64,000 nucleotides of DNA from assembly GCA_963513935.1 (NCBI GenBank), contig OY740777.1:16231092-16295091 (forward strand). The letters are read 5' to 3'. Positions within the stretch are counted from its first letter, which is position 1, and each line of letters begins with the position of its first letter. The stretch is from Aphrophora alni (Eukaryota; Arthropoda; Insecta; Hemiptera; Aphrophoridae). The notes below the pieces were generated by a model. It had not been told where the DNA came from. It worked only from the letters and a program-made list of their open reading frames with translations, and did no database searches. This document shows, piece after piece, positions 1-11,794 of this stretch. The position numbers and the translations under genes were made by a program.

Positions 1-2380
1 CTGTGCGAATTGAGCAGCCTAACTCCTTCAATTGATTTGTATGAAATTTGTAATGAGGCCATTTGGTCATTCTCGAGTTGTTTTATTCTTAAATATTCTT
101 TTCAATTGAAACTCGTGTTTGTATATTACAAGTTATTAAGAGTGTTTAAGAATCAGTCTACCAAACTTTGTGAAATGATTCTGGTTTAAAAAATGGAATA
201 AAGTTACTTTAAATGTCTCAAAAAACGTTCGTTTTAATTTTATTTTTTCCTTCTCACCGAATTTTACACAATATTCGGTACTATATTGTTAGTTTACAGT
301 GTTCCACAAAATCTTATAACTTTTCATATAACCGTTTCAAAATGGCGTACATAAAAATATTCGTAAGCCGAATATATTGAAAGTGATATTTTAATTTAAT
401 TTGAAGTTGGAAAATAGCCAAAACTATTATTTTTTTAAAACCTAAGCGGTGAAACACCAAAAAATTGTAAGTAAATCTTTTCTTTTCATTATTAAAAGAG
501 ACTATTTTTTATCTTCTAAATACATTCTAAAATAAACAGTTTTTGAGATATTTTGAAACGGTTTACTGAAAAAATATCAGGTTTTGTTGTACAGTGCAAA
601 CTAATAGCGTAAAATACTTAGAAAAATTTAGTGTGATAAAATTATAAACGAAAAAACAGACAGAAACGAATGGTTTATTTGTTTCTAGGAAATGGGAGAT
701 TAGCTTTGCAAAAGTTGTAATAGTATTCGTACTAAATTCGGCCCAAAATTAATATGTAACAATGTCTAAAACACTAAATTATAACCCATTTAAGCCTACA
801 TGATAATAAAACGCAATTGTTCAAGCTTACAAAATCGCTAAAGCGACGAAATATGAAGCTCTCGTTTACACTCAGCCTGCTTTATTCTATGTATGCAACT
901 CTCAGCGTTCTTAGAATCTGAGGTAAATCTCAGATTAAAAAAGTATTTTATACAAGGAAAACAATACCGCGTCAAAGTGAATTTATGTTGGTAATAACAA
1001 CTTGTTTTAAAACGTCGAAAACTTGTAATGACCAGATTGTTTGACTGCTAAAGATAAAGAAACCTATGGAAACCCGTTTCAAACGGCTGCCATTTTGAAA
1101 TTTGAAGAACTATACTTTTTATTAACACAAGTATCAATGGATAGTAACGTCACGCTCGTCTGTCCAGTCACGCTCCACTATATATACGTATGTGTGTAGG
1201 CCTATGTATGTAAATACTTTCTCACACTCACAAAAATATTGCACTAACTTTCTTTCACCCATGGATAAAAAACATTTTGAAAAGAAGAAAAAATTTTGTT
1301 ATCAAAAACCAATCGTTTCATTTTTAGAATATAATGATAATGCAAATAATATTATTATTTCCAATATACAAAATGTAATATTGTAAATAGAACTGTAAAA
1401 AGTAATTATTCTAATGTAAATACTATTTTTTTAGTACTGTAATATTTAATAAAGAAAATAAATTTAATTTTTGTTTATACAGAATTCACATGGTCTTAAA
1501 TTTATATTATAAATATACATAGAGTAGCCTATGAACACTCCAATTATTGTTTCTTTATTACATAGTTTTTACTTAAATATGTAATAAATAATCAAAAATG
1601 AACCATTAAATAATTAAATTTTTATTACATTGAAAGTTAAAAATTTTATAGCCTATATTTTAGAAAGGCTTAAACTCGCATCTCTTGTAAGATTATGGCG
1701 TCCTTAGTATAAATCGTGTTACGTTAAAATCGAGTTTTCAATGACGGGAGTCAAAGTTCATTTCAGTAACGTATTTTATATATTTTATTTTATTTTTTTT
1801 ACACTTTTGTCCAGATTGCGCTAAAAACGAAATAGGTAGAGCCGATTTTAAGAAATTACATAATTTATAACAACTACAACGCTGATATTTGTTTCTTTTA
1901 CCGATATTTTACAAACCAAATTTTTTTGATCAAAATTAGCTATCAATACAGTTTGGGATCTTTGAGGCTGTTTCTCTCAGCACTCTCTCAACACAATTAT
2001 TACAATGAGAAATTGTTAAATCTTATTTATCCTGCCCTACTTTTAACAGTACTGGCTGTAAGAGGTTATTTTAAAAACACTTATCAACGAAAATTATCTT
2101 TACGCCCTAACCGATCGTTTTGTTAATTTTACGGCCAATTATTATTTTACGGTCGTAAATTTCCTTTTTACTGATCTCCGAGTCATAAACACAATGCATT
2201 TCTAACCGGAATGAGATGTATTTCTTGGAAAAATATTACAATTAAATTTCATAATTTATTTTACATATTCTAAATTTGTCCTTCAGGGTGAAGTATGAGC
2301 GTGACAACCATGAAACTGGATCTACACATCTTTTTACATTTTCCCTTGTTTAAAAACGAAAAAACTCTAGGTTATTATCA
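1..2380. other. AT-rich intergenic sequence, no gene seen
   Basis: I see no exon, RNA gene or well-bounded mobile element here. Open frames are short, low-complexity and without recognisable motifs. Around 1190-1270 there is a stretch resembling the monomer of the satellite at 13.1-13.8 kb (it shares 'actttctcaca' and 'aatattgcactaac'). The rest is AT-rich and looks like old decayed repeat. Confidence 0.6.
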
Positions 2381-3200
2381 CCTTCAACAAATAAGAAAAC
2401 ACAATACATAAAGACAACCAGCCTTCGAATACTCTAATAGCGTCAAAGTCGGAAAAGAACAAGAATTGGTCAAGAAAGACTTGATAGGAAACCTAACCAA
2501 ACCTAACGTAACCTAACCTAACCTAACCTCACCTAAACTAAACTAACCTAACCTAACCTAACCTAACCTAACCTAACCAAACCTAACCTAACCTAACCTA
2601 ACCTAACTTAAACTAACCTCACCTAAACTAACCTAACCTAACCTAACCTAACCTCACCTAAACTAACCAAACCTAACCTAACCTCACCTAAACTAACCTA
2701 ACCTAACCTAACCAAACCTAACCTAACCTCACCTAACCTAACCTAACCTAACCTAACCTCACCTAAACTAACCTAACCTAACCTAACCTAACCAAACCTA
2801 ACCTAACCTAAACTAACCTAACCTAACCTAACCTAACCTAACCTAACCTAACCTAACCTAACCTAACCAAACCTAACCTAACCTAACCTAAACTAACCTC
2901 ACCTAAACTAACCTAACTTAACCTAACCTAACCTAACCTAACCAAACCTAACCTAACCTAACCTAACCTAAACTAACCTCACCTAAACTAACCTAACCTA
3001 ACCTAACCTAACCTCACCTAAACTAACCTAACCTAACCTAACCTAACCTAACCTAACCTCACCTAAACTAACCTAACCTAACCTAACCTAACCTAACCTA
3101 ACCTAACCTCAACTAACCTAACCTAAACTAACCTAACCTAACCTAACCTAAGACTACATTGAAAAAGGCGTAGATCCAGGAAGTAATTTCCAACAGGGAA
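2380..3200 (+). repeat. R-A dispersed repeat interrupted by a (CCTAA)n array
   Basis: R-A is my label for a dispersed repeat of roughly 200-250 bp that recurs at least ten times in this window. Its diagnostic blocks are 'gaacaagagttggtcaa', 'gatctaacccaagactac' and 'tgtagatccagctagg'. Here its left part (about 2380-2493) ends in 'gataggaaa'. A roughly 650-bp array of CTAACC/CCTAA with CTAAACTA and CTCACC variants follows. R-A then resumes at 'agactacattgaaaaaggcg' (about 3151). The array therefore replaces the segment that in unexpanded copies (for example 57655-57680) carries a single 'atctaacccaag'. No coding content. Confidence 0.8.
2494..3150. repeat. Telomere-like (CCTAA/TTAGG)n interstitial array
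   Basis: Nearly 130 units of AACCT with interspersed variants (AACTAACCTC, CTAAACTAAC, CCAAACC). The TTAGG pentamer is the ancestral insect telomere motif. The array is internal, degenerate and bounded on both sides by one dispersed repeat, so it is not a chromosome end. Confidence 0.95.
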
Positions 3201-3874
3201 TTCAGAACAACAGACTTTAAAATATCAAAATGGCCATTTTAAACAGTTTTTTGTTCATATTTCGTGCGTTATCGAATTTACAAAGCACTAAATTAGATAC
3301 AAATGAGTAAATTTCAATTCTGCATGTCAATGATGCCAACTTTACGATGACAAATAGTGAAGTTATTGCTAAAAAATATAATTTCCAAACATGACCTGTC
3401 AAGAGCGTAGTATAAACTAACACATAAACATGTACGAGACCCCCTAGAAATTGTTAAATTAACAATAATTATTTACAATCCTGCACAACTTTTATCAATA
3501 GGTTAGGCTATAACAGGTTATTTTAAAGGAGCTTATCAACTGAAATTATCTTCACGCCTTCGCCGATTGTTTTTACCTTTACGAGCAATTATAATTTGGG
3601 TCGTAAATTTATTTTTCACTGCTATTATTGGTTTCAGAGTTAACACAATACATGCCCGACCGGAATCATGTATTCTTAGAACACTTTTCTCTCCTATAAT
3701 TAATAATTAATTTCCTCGTTGGAAATTTGTGTTTTCAATCGACAATGGCAGAATTACGAGATGATTTAAAATTACGACACTAAAAATGTTCTGATTGGGG
3801 GGTGTTACAATATCCCTAATTAATGTCTTTACAATATCCCTTAAGGAAAATGGTATTCTTTTAATGATTTTTCT
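3200..3874. other. Intergenic, no gene seen
   Basis: AT-rich sequence with short random frames only. About 3490-3720 resembles 2030-2240 (both contain 'aggttattttaaa', 'cttatcaac' and 'cgataatt'-like blocks followed by 'cggaat'), so it is another copy of the sequence flanking R-A. Confidence 0.4.
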
Positions 3875-4260
3875 TGTTTAAAAAGCAAAAATCTCTCGAT
3901 GATCATCCTCTAGAAAAGATTATAAAATACAGACCTCTAATACCGTCAGGGTAGCCAGAGAACAAGAGTTGAACAAGAGAGACCTGACGGAAAAATGAAA
4001 GAGAGGAATCAAATCAAAGATTACATAAAAAAAGTGTAAATCCAGCTAGGACCTTCGGGATTACCTACCAAGTCCGTACTCATTAAAGTAAGCCAGATCT
4101 CCAAAAACCTTTAGTTATAGTTTTCTTATTGTAGCTCATGTATCACTGAGGATGGCGACTTTATCGTTGAAACGGGTTTGATTGGGTAAACGTAGTTTTT
4201 GTGAAATCTTGTGTTCGAGTTTTTGTTCTACATAACTCACAACTTAACCTTAATATTAAT
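3875..4260 (+). repeat. R-A copy followed by one arm of a foldback repeat
   Basis: About 3875-4100 is an R-A copy without a telomere-like expansion ('gaatcaaatcaaagattac' stands where other copies have the seed). About 4135-4250 matches the outer arm of the foldback element at 35665-36403: it shares 'tcactgaggatggcgac', 'gaaacgggtttgattg' and 'cgagtttttgttctaca'. Only one arm is present here. Confidence 0.6.
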
Positions 4261-5640
4261 ACATAACTTTCTGTTATACGACGTAGGCTAATTTTGAGAA
4301 ATTAAAATTGATAACAAATTACTTCTTTAGTTAGAGAACCAATGAACAGTTGATAGTTGTGGGTGTCGACTTCCATGGGGGGGGGAGGGGCTAAGTTTGT
4401 AAGGGTTATACAGATACACGCCGGCGTAGACCTTGACTGCCGAAATTTCGGGTGAATGGACTGATTAGAATAATATAGACATACGTATTTCAGTCCGTGG
4501 CAAATTCGAATCACAATGCAGCATCACGGTTTCAATAATAAATCAGTTACGGCGCTACTCTTGTTTTACAAATCAAGTTGTAAATTGGCAATAAAAACAG
4601 ATAATCAGTACTTCTAAAAAATACGTTTTCGAGTGTAGCGAACGAACGGGTTGACCGATTTTTATTTCCTTACAACAGAAATTCATGGTTCCACAGAAGA
4701 CAGTTACAAAAGTTTCTCTTCTTTTATTAAATTATATTGAGTATTAACCAGAATTTTCACAAAGATACACATTTATAATTAAACTAAACAGAAATTCATT
4801 CACACTTCAATCTCACTTCATTTTACCCCCCAAAAAATACCAAAAAAATAAATAAAATAACATGCTCCACGTCATTCGAACTAAACAAGCTTTTAAAAAA
4901 GTATTTAATGTTGCGCTTTGATTAATGTTTTTTTGCAATTTGTTTAAACATTCTAGGTGCAACAAATAAAGAAAATTTAACATACGTAGTCGAACTAAGT
5001 TTTGGAACTAAACAAAAATGTATGGTTTCTTAGACATTCTGTATATTGATTTTTTAAAAATTGGTTTACCCCCACTACGGTTAGATCCAAAAATTTTAAA
5101 TGAAGTGTTTTCATAAGCCTAAATAATGGCAGTGTTGATTTTTAGCGTTATTAGTGATTACTACAAATATACTTTTTTTTTTAAAGATGTTACCAGTAGA
5201 TGAATATGTTCCCGTAATCCAGCCTACTAATGAATAATAAACTGATTTTAATATGTGATAATGACTGCATACGTCTTAATTACGTGACTCCAAATTTAGG
5301 TTAGGTTAGCTTCAGGGAAAAAATCAAATTTTAAAATAAATTGTAATGATTACGATCAAATTTTGCTAAAAACCTCCAGGACTCTAAACAAAACCAAATG
5401 TCAGACTGTCCAGATCAGCAGGTCGGCGAATGCCGAGTGCCCACTAGTGACAGATTTTTTAAAATAATCTCCAATGCTGTAATTTTTATTCACTAGAGTA
5501 AATAATAGTACATATGAAAAGCATTGAAGAACGGTTTGTTCTAGAACAGAATTTATTAAAAGATTGTATTATTTTGGATCCCAAAAACTTTACGAAAATG
5601 TTAAATCACCCTGATCGTGTAATTTCGTTGATACCACCCT
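4260..5640. other. Intergenic, no gene seen
   Basis: AT-rich DNA with no coding signal or bounded element. A G-run sits at 4377-4388 and a short TTAGGTTAGG at about 5298. Frames here are short and lack motifs. Confidence 0.5.
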
Positions 5641-6300
5641 TTTTTCTGGAGTCCCTCGGAAGAAGGTGGAGTGGTCAATTCGCCTCTGCAACGTCGATCA
5701 CACCCATCCTTGCCTCAGAATCCACTTCAGAATGAGAGACGATTTCCGACTCCGATTTCCTCTTCTTTCTCTTTACTCTCCGCCATTTGGAGGAATACCA
5801 TTGCCTTGATAGCATCTCTTCTTTCTTTAATGGTGAGGTTAGAGCTTTTGACTTTCAGTTCACCGAGTTGCCTTATGACATCGTCAAGTGAACCAGAAAA
5901 GACTGGTGTATCTGGTCCTTTAAGGAGTTCATCTTTTCACTTTCTTGCTGATCCTAGGGAAAGAACTGTCACCCAGGCAAAGCCCCGTATGCACAGGCAA
6001 AGTTATTTACTGCCAGGAGCTCGTCTAACTCCTGGAGGTTCCGTTTCCATCTCCGCTGGATAGAGCTTGGGCTCCTTCACCCCCATTAAGCACAAGACAC
6101 GTGACACCATTAGGGTTCGGTTGAAAAATAGGAATCAAACTAGAGGTAAGAAGATCTTCAATAGGAAATAGTAGAAACAGACAGACATCATGTATAGGAG
6201 TTATGGCATCTATAGAAAGAAGGCTCCTGGAACAAGAAGAAGAAGAGGGCTGGGATAGGCTATTTGCGATTGGATCGCCAAACCCTACGCCGATCATCTT
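5640..6300 (-). pseudogene. GC-richer decayed coding remnant, perhaps retrotransposon ORF1
   Basis: This block is distinctly richer in GC than its surroundings and reads as broken coding sequence on the minus strand. One minus frame (about 5730-5890) gives a charged, helix-forming stretch that includes 'LGELKVKSSNLTIKERRDA' and 'MAESKEKEEE'. A second frame (6025-6297) is open but serine-rich. Frames are joined by stops and shifts. A lysine/glutamate-rich helical segment of this kind is common in ORF1 of non-LTR retrotransposons, but I see no CCHC knuckle and no adjacent RT, so the assignment is a guess. Plus-strand frames over the block look like shadows. Confidence 0.25.
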
Positions 6301-6599
6301 ACTATATCAAGGAATTGTTACATTTTTCCAAAAATAACTATTACAAAAGCACCCAATTTCATTGTATTACATACAATATTATGTTTTATTTTGTATTTAA
6401 TAATAAAAAGTATTATATAATACAATAATTTTATAAAATAGAAAATTATTACAAACACATCCTCTCAAAAAAAATAGAATTTATGGAGTATATGACGTTA
6501 TAATTAATATTTTCACTATTGAGTTTCTACAAAATTGCTACAGTATTCAGTAAGAAGCAAATGTGATGGGGTGGGGGCGAAGCTAACAAAACCGATTGA

Positions 6600-6930
6600 T
6601 CACCTTCTCCACAGAAGTTCGTGTTGGGAAGATTAAAAACCAAAACATGGAACTATTATAACAACGATTATGTGAAAGGAGTCATTTTTCAAAATCACCT
6701 CTTCTGATTTTGATGCAATGTTCAAACTAATGATCTTAACGAGTTTTACAAATCGCAAATAAAAACAATTACCTTTCAGGAAGTATTGTTAAAAAACCAA
6801 AATGAACTTTGACAGCTGTTACTAAAAATTCGATTTCATTCAAATACAATTTAGGAATAGTTCGAGTATGACACAAGGGAAGCAAATTTAAGATCTAGTT
6901 TATACACAGTGTTAAAATTCTGTTTCCAAG
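6600..6930. repeat. Dispersed repeat family B, copy 1
   Basis: This copy shares 'gacagctgtta', 'acaatttaggaatagttcg' and the following 'gaagcaaatttaag' context with copies at about 10560-11220, 19870-20580, 35380-35680 and 44757-45010. The family (label B is mine) typically includes an 'ttcaggaataattggc' block, a purine-rich stretch and a tail with 'tttgactgacaag'. It has no coding capacity; a 79-residue frame at 10651-10890 is a by-product of one copy. Confidence 0.5.
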
Positions 6931-7325
6931 AGGTGGTTTTCCACACCAAACTAAAACAAAGTTCCTGTGAACATATGTCCGGATTTGCCTAGATTCCCTG
7001 ATAGCCGACATTATTTTATTTTTTTAACAAATTATTTTTTTATCTCCAGAACGGTTGAACGGATTGAATTGAAACTTGGCATGGTACCTAATAATGTAAA
7101 GAGCTATTTAAAAGAAACCTAATATAATAATATGTTTTAAAATGGCGGGTGATTAGGTTTTTAAGTTTTTGAGTTGTTCGGATTTTTAAAATGTATAAAG
7201 CCGCCATTTTGAAATTACTTATTGGATTGTGTTGATTATTTTTTTCAAGATAAGTTCTTTATTGTGTTAGGTACCATGCCAAGTTTAGATTCGATCCCTC
7301 ACACCCTTCTGGAGATAAAACATAT

Positions 7326-7365
<40 letters not shown>

Positions 7366-7443
7366 CCGATTTGGGAAACTATACAATTCTGGACATATGT
7401 TTACAGGAACTTTTTCTTAATTTTGATATGTGGTAAACCACCT
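6931..7443. mobile_element. Foldback (long inverted repeat) element with internal poly(A)
   Basis: Left arm 6931-7091 and right arm 7270-7443 are imperfect reverse complements. Examples: 'gttcctgtgaacatatgtcc' at 6961 faces 'ggacatatgtttacaggaac' at 7391, and 'ttggcatggtacc' faces 'ggtaccatgccaag'. The loop is about 180 bp. A run of 33 A lies in the right arm at 7331-7363. No ORF. Best read as a non-autonomous foldback MITE. Confidence 0.75.
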
Positions 7444-7576
7444 ACTGAAGTTTGAAAACGCAATTTTCAAAACTTGTATCTATAAAATTTGTTTAAAGTT
7501 TATTTTCACCAATTTCTCAATAAAAGATGGATGCGGTCAGGTCACTCGTGTCGTTACCATCGTATTAATACACACA

Positions 7577-8139
7577 TATACAGAGTGTTCCGAAAAAGCT
7601 AAACTACCTATTCATTTTCGGAATATAACATCAAAATGAACAAAAAACGTTAAATAAATTTACTAGCAATCCTCTTTACAAAAAACTATTATAACTCTAG
7701 AAATAAATAAGATATTGAGTTCAGATTTGGTATAAGCATTTTGCATGTTACCCTACGTTTTACAGGTGTACACAACACGGTGATTTTATTTTTATAATTT
7801 TCAAATTGGCGTCCATTAAAAATCGTTTAAAGTTAACGTTTTTGGAAGTATTCAACTTTAAGAGTTTTAACGGCCGCCATTTTGAAAATTATGAACATAA
7901 AGCGTCTGTGTTTGGTACACTTATAAAACGTAACGTACGAAATGCTTATACCAAATCCGAACTCAATATCTTATCTATTTTTGGAGTTATAATGCTTTTT
8001 CTGTGACAGAACAAAATGGCCGATAGACAGAAAATGAAGCGGAATTCGACTATATGTTATTTGACATTTTTTGTTCCTTTAGATGTGTATAATCCGAAAA
8101 TGAATAGCTAGTTCACTTTTTTTTGAGACACCCTGTATA
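7577..8139. mobile_element. Non-autonomous element with TATACAGGGTG-type ends
   Basis: The element starts 'tatacagagtgttccga' and ends 'gagacaccctgtata', giving short terminal inverted repeats. Subterminal inverted blocks ('attcattttcgga' against 'tccgaaaatgaatag') reinforce this. The interior carries 'cggccgccattttgaaaat', which recurs near 9265, and 'aaaatggccgatagacag', which recurs near 56443. The frame at 7806-8006 lies wholly inside it and is not a gene. Confidence 0.65.
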
Positions 8140-8423
8140 AATAGTGACATAAAAAATCGTGAGACGAGTTTGCGGCACGAGCGAAGAAAATGGAGACTTA
8201 TTTAGAAAACAATTACGTCATTTACAAGGACATAATTGTCGACAAGATGTGTTATTAACAATATTCCGTTGTGCCAAGTAATAAATAAATTAGATTTATG
8301 TGTAAATATATATTTAGGAACGTTTCTACTAATATCTGAACATCATTAATTACGATTTCTATTCAATTAATTTTTCTTTGTAAAATAAATAAACAAAAAA
8401 ATTAAATAGTCTACTATTTTAAA

Positions 8424-8640
8424 CTATCTTAATTGAAGACGAATTCTGTTGTAAGAATTGCATAGGCCTTGTGCATGGAGAACAAGGTTATTCAGCCCAG
8501 AAGGACAAAACGACCTCATTGTGGCACCCTCGTTACCTGGCCTATCCATGACCTCACTTAACAAACTAACTTTTACCCAAATATAAAATACAGTACTCGC
8601 TTTTGTCCGCATGCAACTTGTCACCTATCTATTGTAATAT
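8424..8640 (+). pseudogene. Possible relic of a LIM-type zinc-finger exon
   Basis: The plus strand reads from about 8438 as Glu-Asp-Glu-Phe-Cys-Cys, then 'CKNCIGLVHGEQGYSAQKDK' followed by Thr-Thr-Ser-Leu-Trp-His-Pro-Arg-Tyr. The spacing C-x2-C-x20-H-x2-(Tyr for Cys) resembles the first finger of a LIM domain, and the WHPR motif is typical of LIM proteins. A stop follows at once, and the next LIM-like piece is in another frame. There is no obvious splice acceptor. It could be a pseudogenised exon copy or chance. Confidence 0.2.
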
Positions 8641-8647
8641 GTTTTTA

Positions 8648-9960
8648 TACAGGGTGTCCCATGAAGAAACAGGGAAGCTTTTAGTACGTATTCTACTGGT
8701 AAAAAGTTTAAACATTGATCTGAAACTGAGAGATTACCGTCAAACCGCCATTTTATTATTTTATAAAAAAGACTTCAGATTATTCACTTCAGATAAGACA
8801 GAAAAATAAAGACTTCATTAGGTATATTTTCAAAACGGCGGGCGTTTAATATATTTAATATTGAATATCTCGTAAACTATTAACTTTAGGAAAACATTAT
8901 AAGAAACGAAAAGTTTCCTTTTTTAATGACAAACAAAAAGATTTTTGTATTTTTTTTTTTTTTATACGTCAAAGGATAATTGAGTTATTGACAAAAAACA
9001 CAAAACATAATTTCTTGGTAGTAGTCTAAAATACCGTGATTGACTTAGAACCAAAATATATTTGAATTCTAATAACTTACTTTTAATTAAAAATTTTTTA
9101 TTTTTTTTAATGCATTTGAACTGCATAAAAATTCAAAAATATGACCCTCAAATAATTCAAAATGGCACCTATATCTCGAAAACTGTTAATTTCATTTTTG
9201 ACTCTTGTAAATTATTGTTGTACGGTAAGGGGTTTTCGAGATATTTAATATTAAAATATTTTAAACGGCCGCCATTTTGAAAATATAAAATAAAATCTTT
9301 ATTTTTCGGTACACTTATAAAACGTAACATACAAACTGTGTATACCAAATCTGAACTCAATATCTTTTCTATTTAAAAAGTTGTGTTTTTTGTAAAAATA
9401 TAAAATGGCGGATATCCTGAAAATTTTTAATTTTTTAAAAAATCCTGACATTTACAAAAGACAAAATATTTTCCACTTTTAAAGACAAAAAATTTTTTTA
9501 ATTTTTCTGTAGGTCAAAGGTTGTCGAGTTGTCAACAAAAATTATTTAAAACACCCAAGATTATCCTAAACAAAATTTAGAACTCTGATAATTTTATCTC
9601 GGGAACATTTTATTTTAAAACTTAAGATTAAAGTAATCCTTGTACAAACCAAAAAAAAACCCTTTAATAGTAGAAAAATAATTTTACCCATACTGAAAAT
9701 TGTATTGTCTATTTTGTTTATAATTCGGACTTACAACAAAAATATAAAAAGTTTTGTTTGTCATTAAAAGATTTTTATCGATTGTTTGTTTATCGATTTT
9801 TGAGATATTAAAAGTTAAATATTTTAATCGTGCGACAACACAATGGAATGTCGAAATTTTCTGCGATTACTAGACTTTGTATTTTCTATCGTATACGGGA
9901 TAAACCATAAAATCAACAAACTGAACCCAAACATACAAATTTTGATTTGACGTGTACTAG
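8648..9960. repeat. Decayed repeats with a TATACAGGGTGTCCC end
   Basis: A terminus of the 'tatacagggtgtcccatgaa' type at 8648 opens a long AT-rich region containing repeat blocks also seen at 7.6-8.1 kb and 56.0-56.6 kb ('cggccgccattttgaaaat', 'aaaatggcggat'). No matching distal end is clear. The frames at 9062-9280 and 9169-9360 overlap on opposite strands inside this repeat and are not coding. Confidence 0.45.
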
Positions 9961-10560
9961 ATATCCCAACCCACTACACCACAACACTAACCACCTTTTC
10001 ACTATTAATTACAAACATTTACAAATTGGGCAGGGTAAGTAACATGATGACGTCATCAACGTGTTATACAAATGCACAGATAATAATTTAAAAGACAAGA
10101 CTGGTTTTATTAGACTCGCGTCTGAAAAAATCGCAGATGCCTTTACTTCGCGGCAATAAGATCTCGTCTTATTGGAAGAGGTTCTGGTTTCGAACCCTAT
10201 CAGGGCAACGAGATCAGTGTTTACCTAGCACCATAAGAAAAGTGCCATAATAGACAATCCTGGTCACGAAAGATTGAATTCGATGGGGGGAACTCTATGT
10301 GCTAACCACAAATGATTGAAAGTAGAGTGACAAACATAGGTTTGCAACAGGCTGTGAAGGTTTAAGATATCTGTATTGTTAATTTCCCAAATATACCTAG
10401 TTATATGACAAGTAGAAAAGAAAATGGCGAGATTTTTGCATCTGTTCTGAGTGCGAAAGCCCAAACACGTGGACCGATTTTATTCAACTTTGGTTTGCAG
10501 GAATATTTAAATCATACCTAGGAAATTTTTCGTTTTTTTTTATAACTAAAAATTCGGGGA
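9960..10560. other. Intergenic, no gene seen
   Basis: No exon or RNA gene supported. About 10155-10215 contains a short palindromic context around 'ggtttcgaaccc', which superficially resembles a pol III B box, but no tRNA cloverleaf can be folded around it. Confidence 0.5.
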
Positions 10561-11230
10561 TGGTTTCCATAAAAAATAAATAAATAAAAACAATTAATCC
10601 AAAACTATGAGATTTTCACAAAATCAACTCATTAATTTTGAGTTGCTTCTTTGGAACAAAACAAAATACATTGGTGGTCATCTCCCCCAAAAAAATCGAT
10701 TCTTGAGTTACCGTTAAAAAAATATCTTAAAACTGGCGCAACCGATTACGTTGAATTTTTTATTAAATATGAAGATTGCCCGAACTTGAGTCCAAAATCA
10801 CAACTAAAAAAAAAACTATTACTGTTCAGAAATAGTTGGCAAAAAAAACCAAAATCAACCTTGACTACAGTTATCGAAAGCACGGCCTGAGTCTAAGACT
10901 TAAATTTAACTGTTCCTAGTTTTAGGCTTGACTTTTTTCTTAGGTTACAAATTTAGTTTTAATTTCCAACTACGCTACTAGGTTATGTTGGTGTTTTTCT
11001 CTTTTACATTCTAGGTTTAACACCTGATATCGACAGTTGATTTATACTCTCAAAACGTCGTGTATTAAGTTTTTATATTCACAAGTGTCCGATTAAACCA
11101 TATTAATAATATAAATAGGGTTTACTTTGAGGTCTAGTTTATGACACTAGAGAAGCAATTTTATGTGTTATTTAATTATTTTTTCAAAGGCTATGGTCCG
11201 TTTTGACTTTTTGACTGACAAGTATTCAAA
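10560..11230. repeat. Dispersed repeat family B, copy 2
   Basis: Shares ordered blocks with the other family B copies: 'actgttcagaaatagttggc', 'aaaatcaaccttgac' and 'tttttgactgacaag' at the end. The open frame at 10651-10890 is a fortuitous frame within this non-coding repeat. Confidence 0.45.
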
Positions 11231-11254
11231 AATTATATATTTGATGCCGAATAG

Positions 11255-11345
11255 TGTAAGTTAGGTTAGGTTAGATTACGTTACGATAGGTTAGATTTTG
11301 TTAGTACGGGTTAGGTAAAGTTAGGCCAGGTTAGGATGGTTAGTA
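11255..11345. repeat. Degenerate TTAGG-like array
   Basis: A short run of 'ttaggttaggttag' and variants (TTACG, TTAGATTTTG, GGTTAGGTAAAG). It is the opposite strand sense to the arrays at 2.5, 11.9 and 14.8 kb. Confidence 0.6.
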
Positions 11346-11794
11346 TGTGCAAAATTTATTTCAATTCCTACTGAAAAACGTAGCATATTCAATGATTCTT
11401 AAATTCCTCTAATGAATTCATGTTCAATGCCGACTTTAAATAAATTGTAACTATTTTATTTGAAACGGTAAATTCTCAATTGGTTCTTTCCATTCAAAAG
11501 TCTAAAGTTAGCATAAAATAGTATTCGAAAATTACAAAGAAATTCGTCACAGATTATTGTGAATCGTGTTTTGAATCACGCTTATCATTTGCTGATATCT
11601 TATATCAGTCTCAATAAAGTGATAAATTTTACAGCAATAACAGAATCAAACCTTCCAAAGATTATGATTTTAAACATACAATATATTATTTCACTTTTTA
11701 CGAAGATAGTTTAACAACCTGGATTTTTGACTTAGCTTCACGTTTCATGGCCACAGGAAACAGAAAAAGTTATTTCCCACACACTGTTATTTTC

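Noticed and set aside
2494..3150. True chromosome end (telomere)
   Set aside because: The array is internal, full of variants and bounded on both sides by halves of one dispersed repeat; genes and repeats continue on both sides.
5514..6297. Three overlapping frames (73, 130 and 90 residues) as host genes
   Set aside because: They overlap on opposite strands, end at different stops and show no splice context; the block reads better as a decayed minus-strand coding remnant.
10140..10215. tRNA or tRNA-derived SINE
   Set aside because: Only a B-box-like 'ggtttcgaaccc' is present; no acceptor stem, anticodon arm or A box could be paired, and no tail or target duplication was seen.
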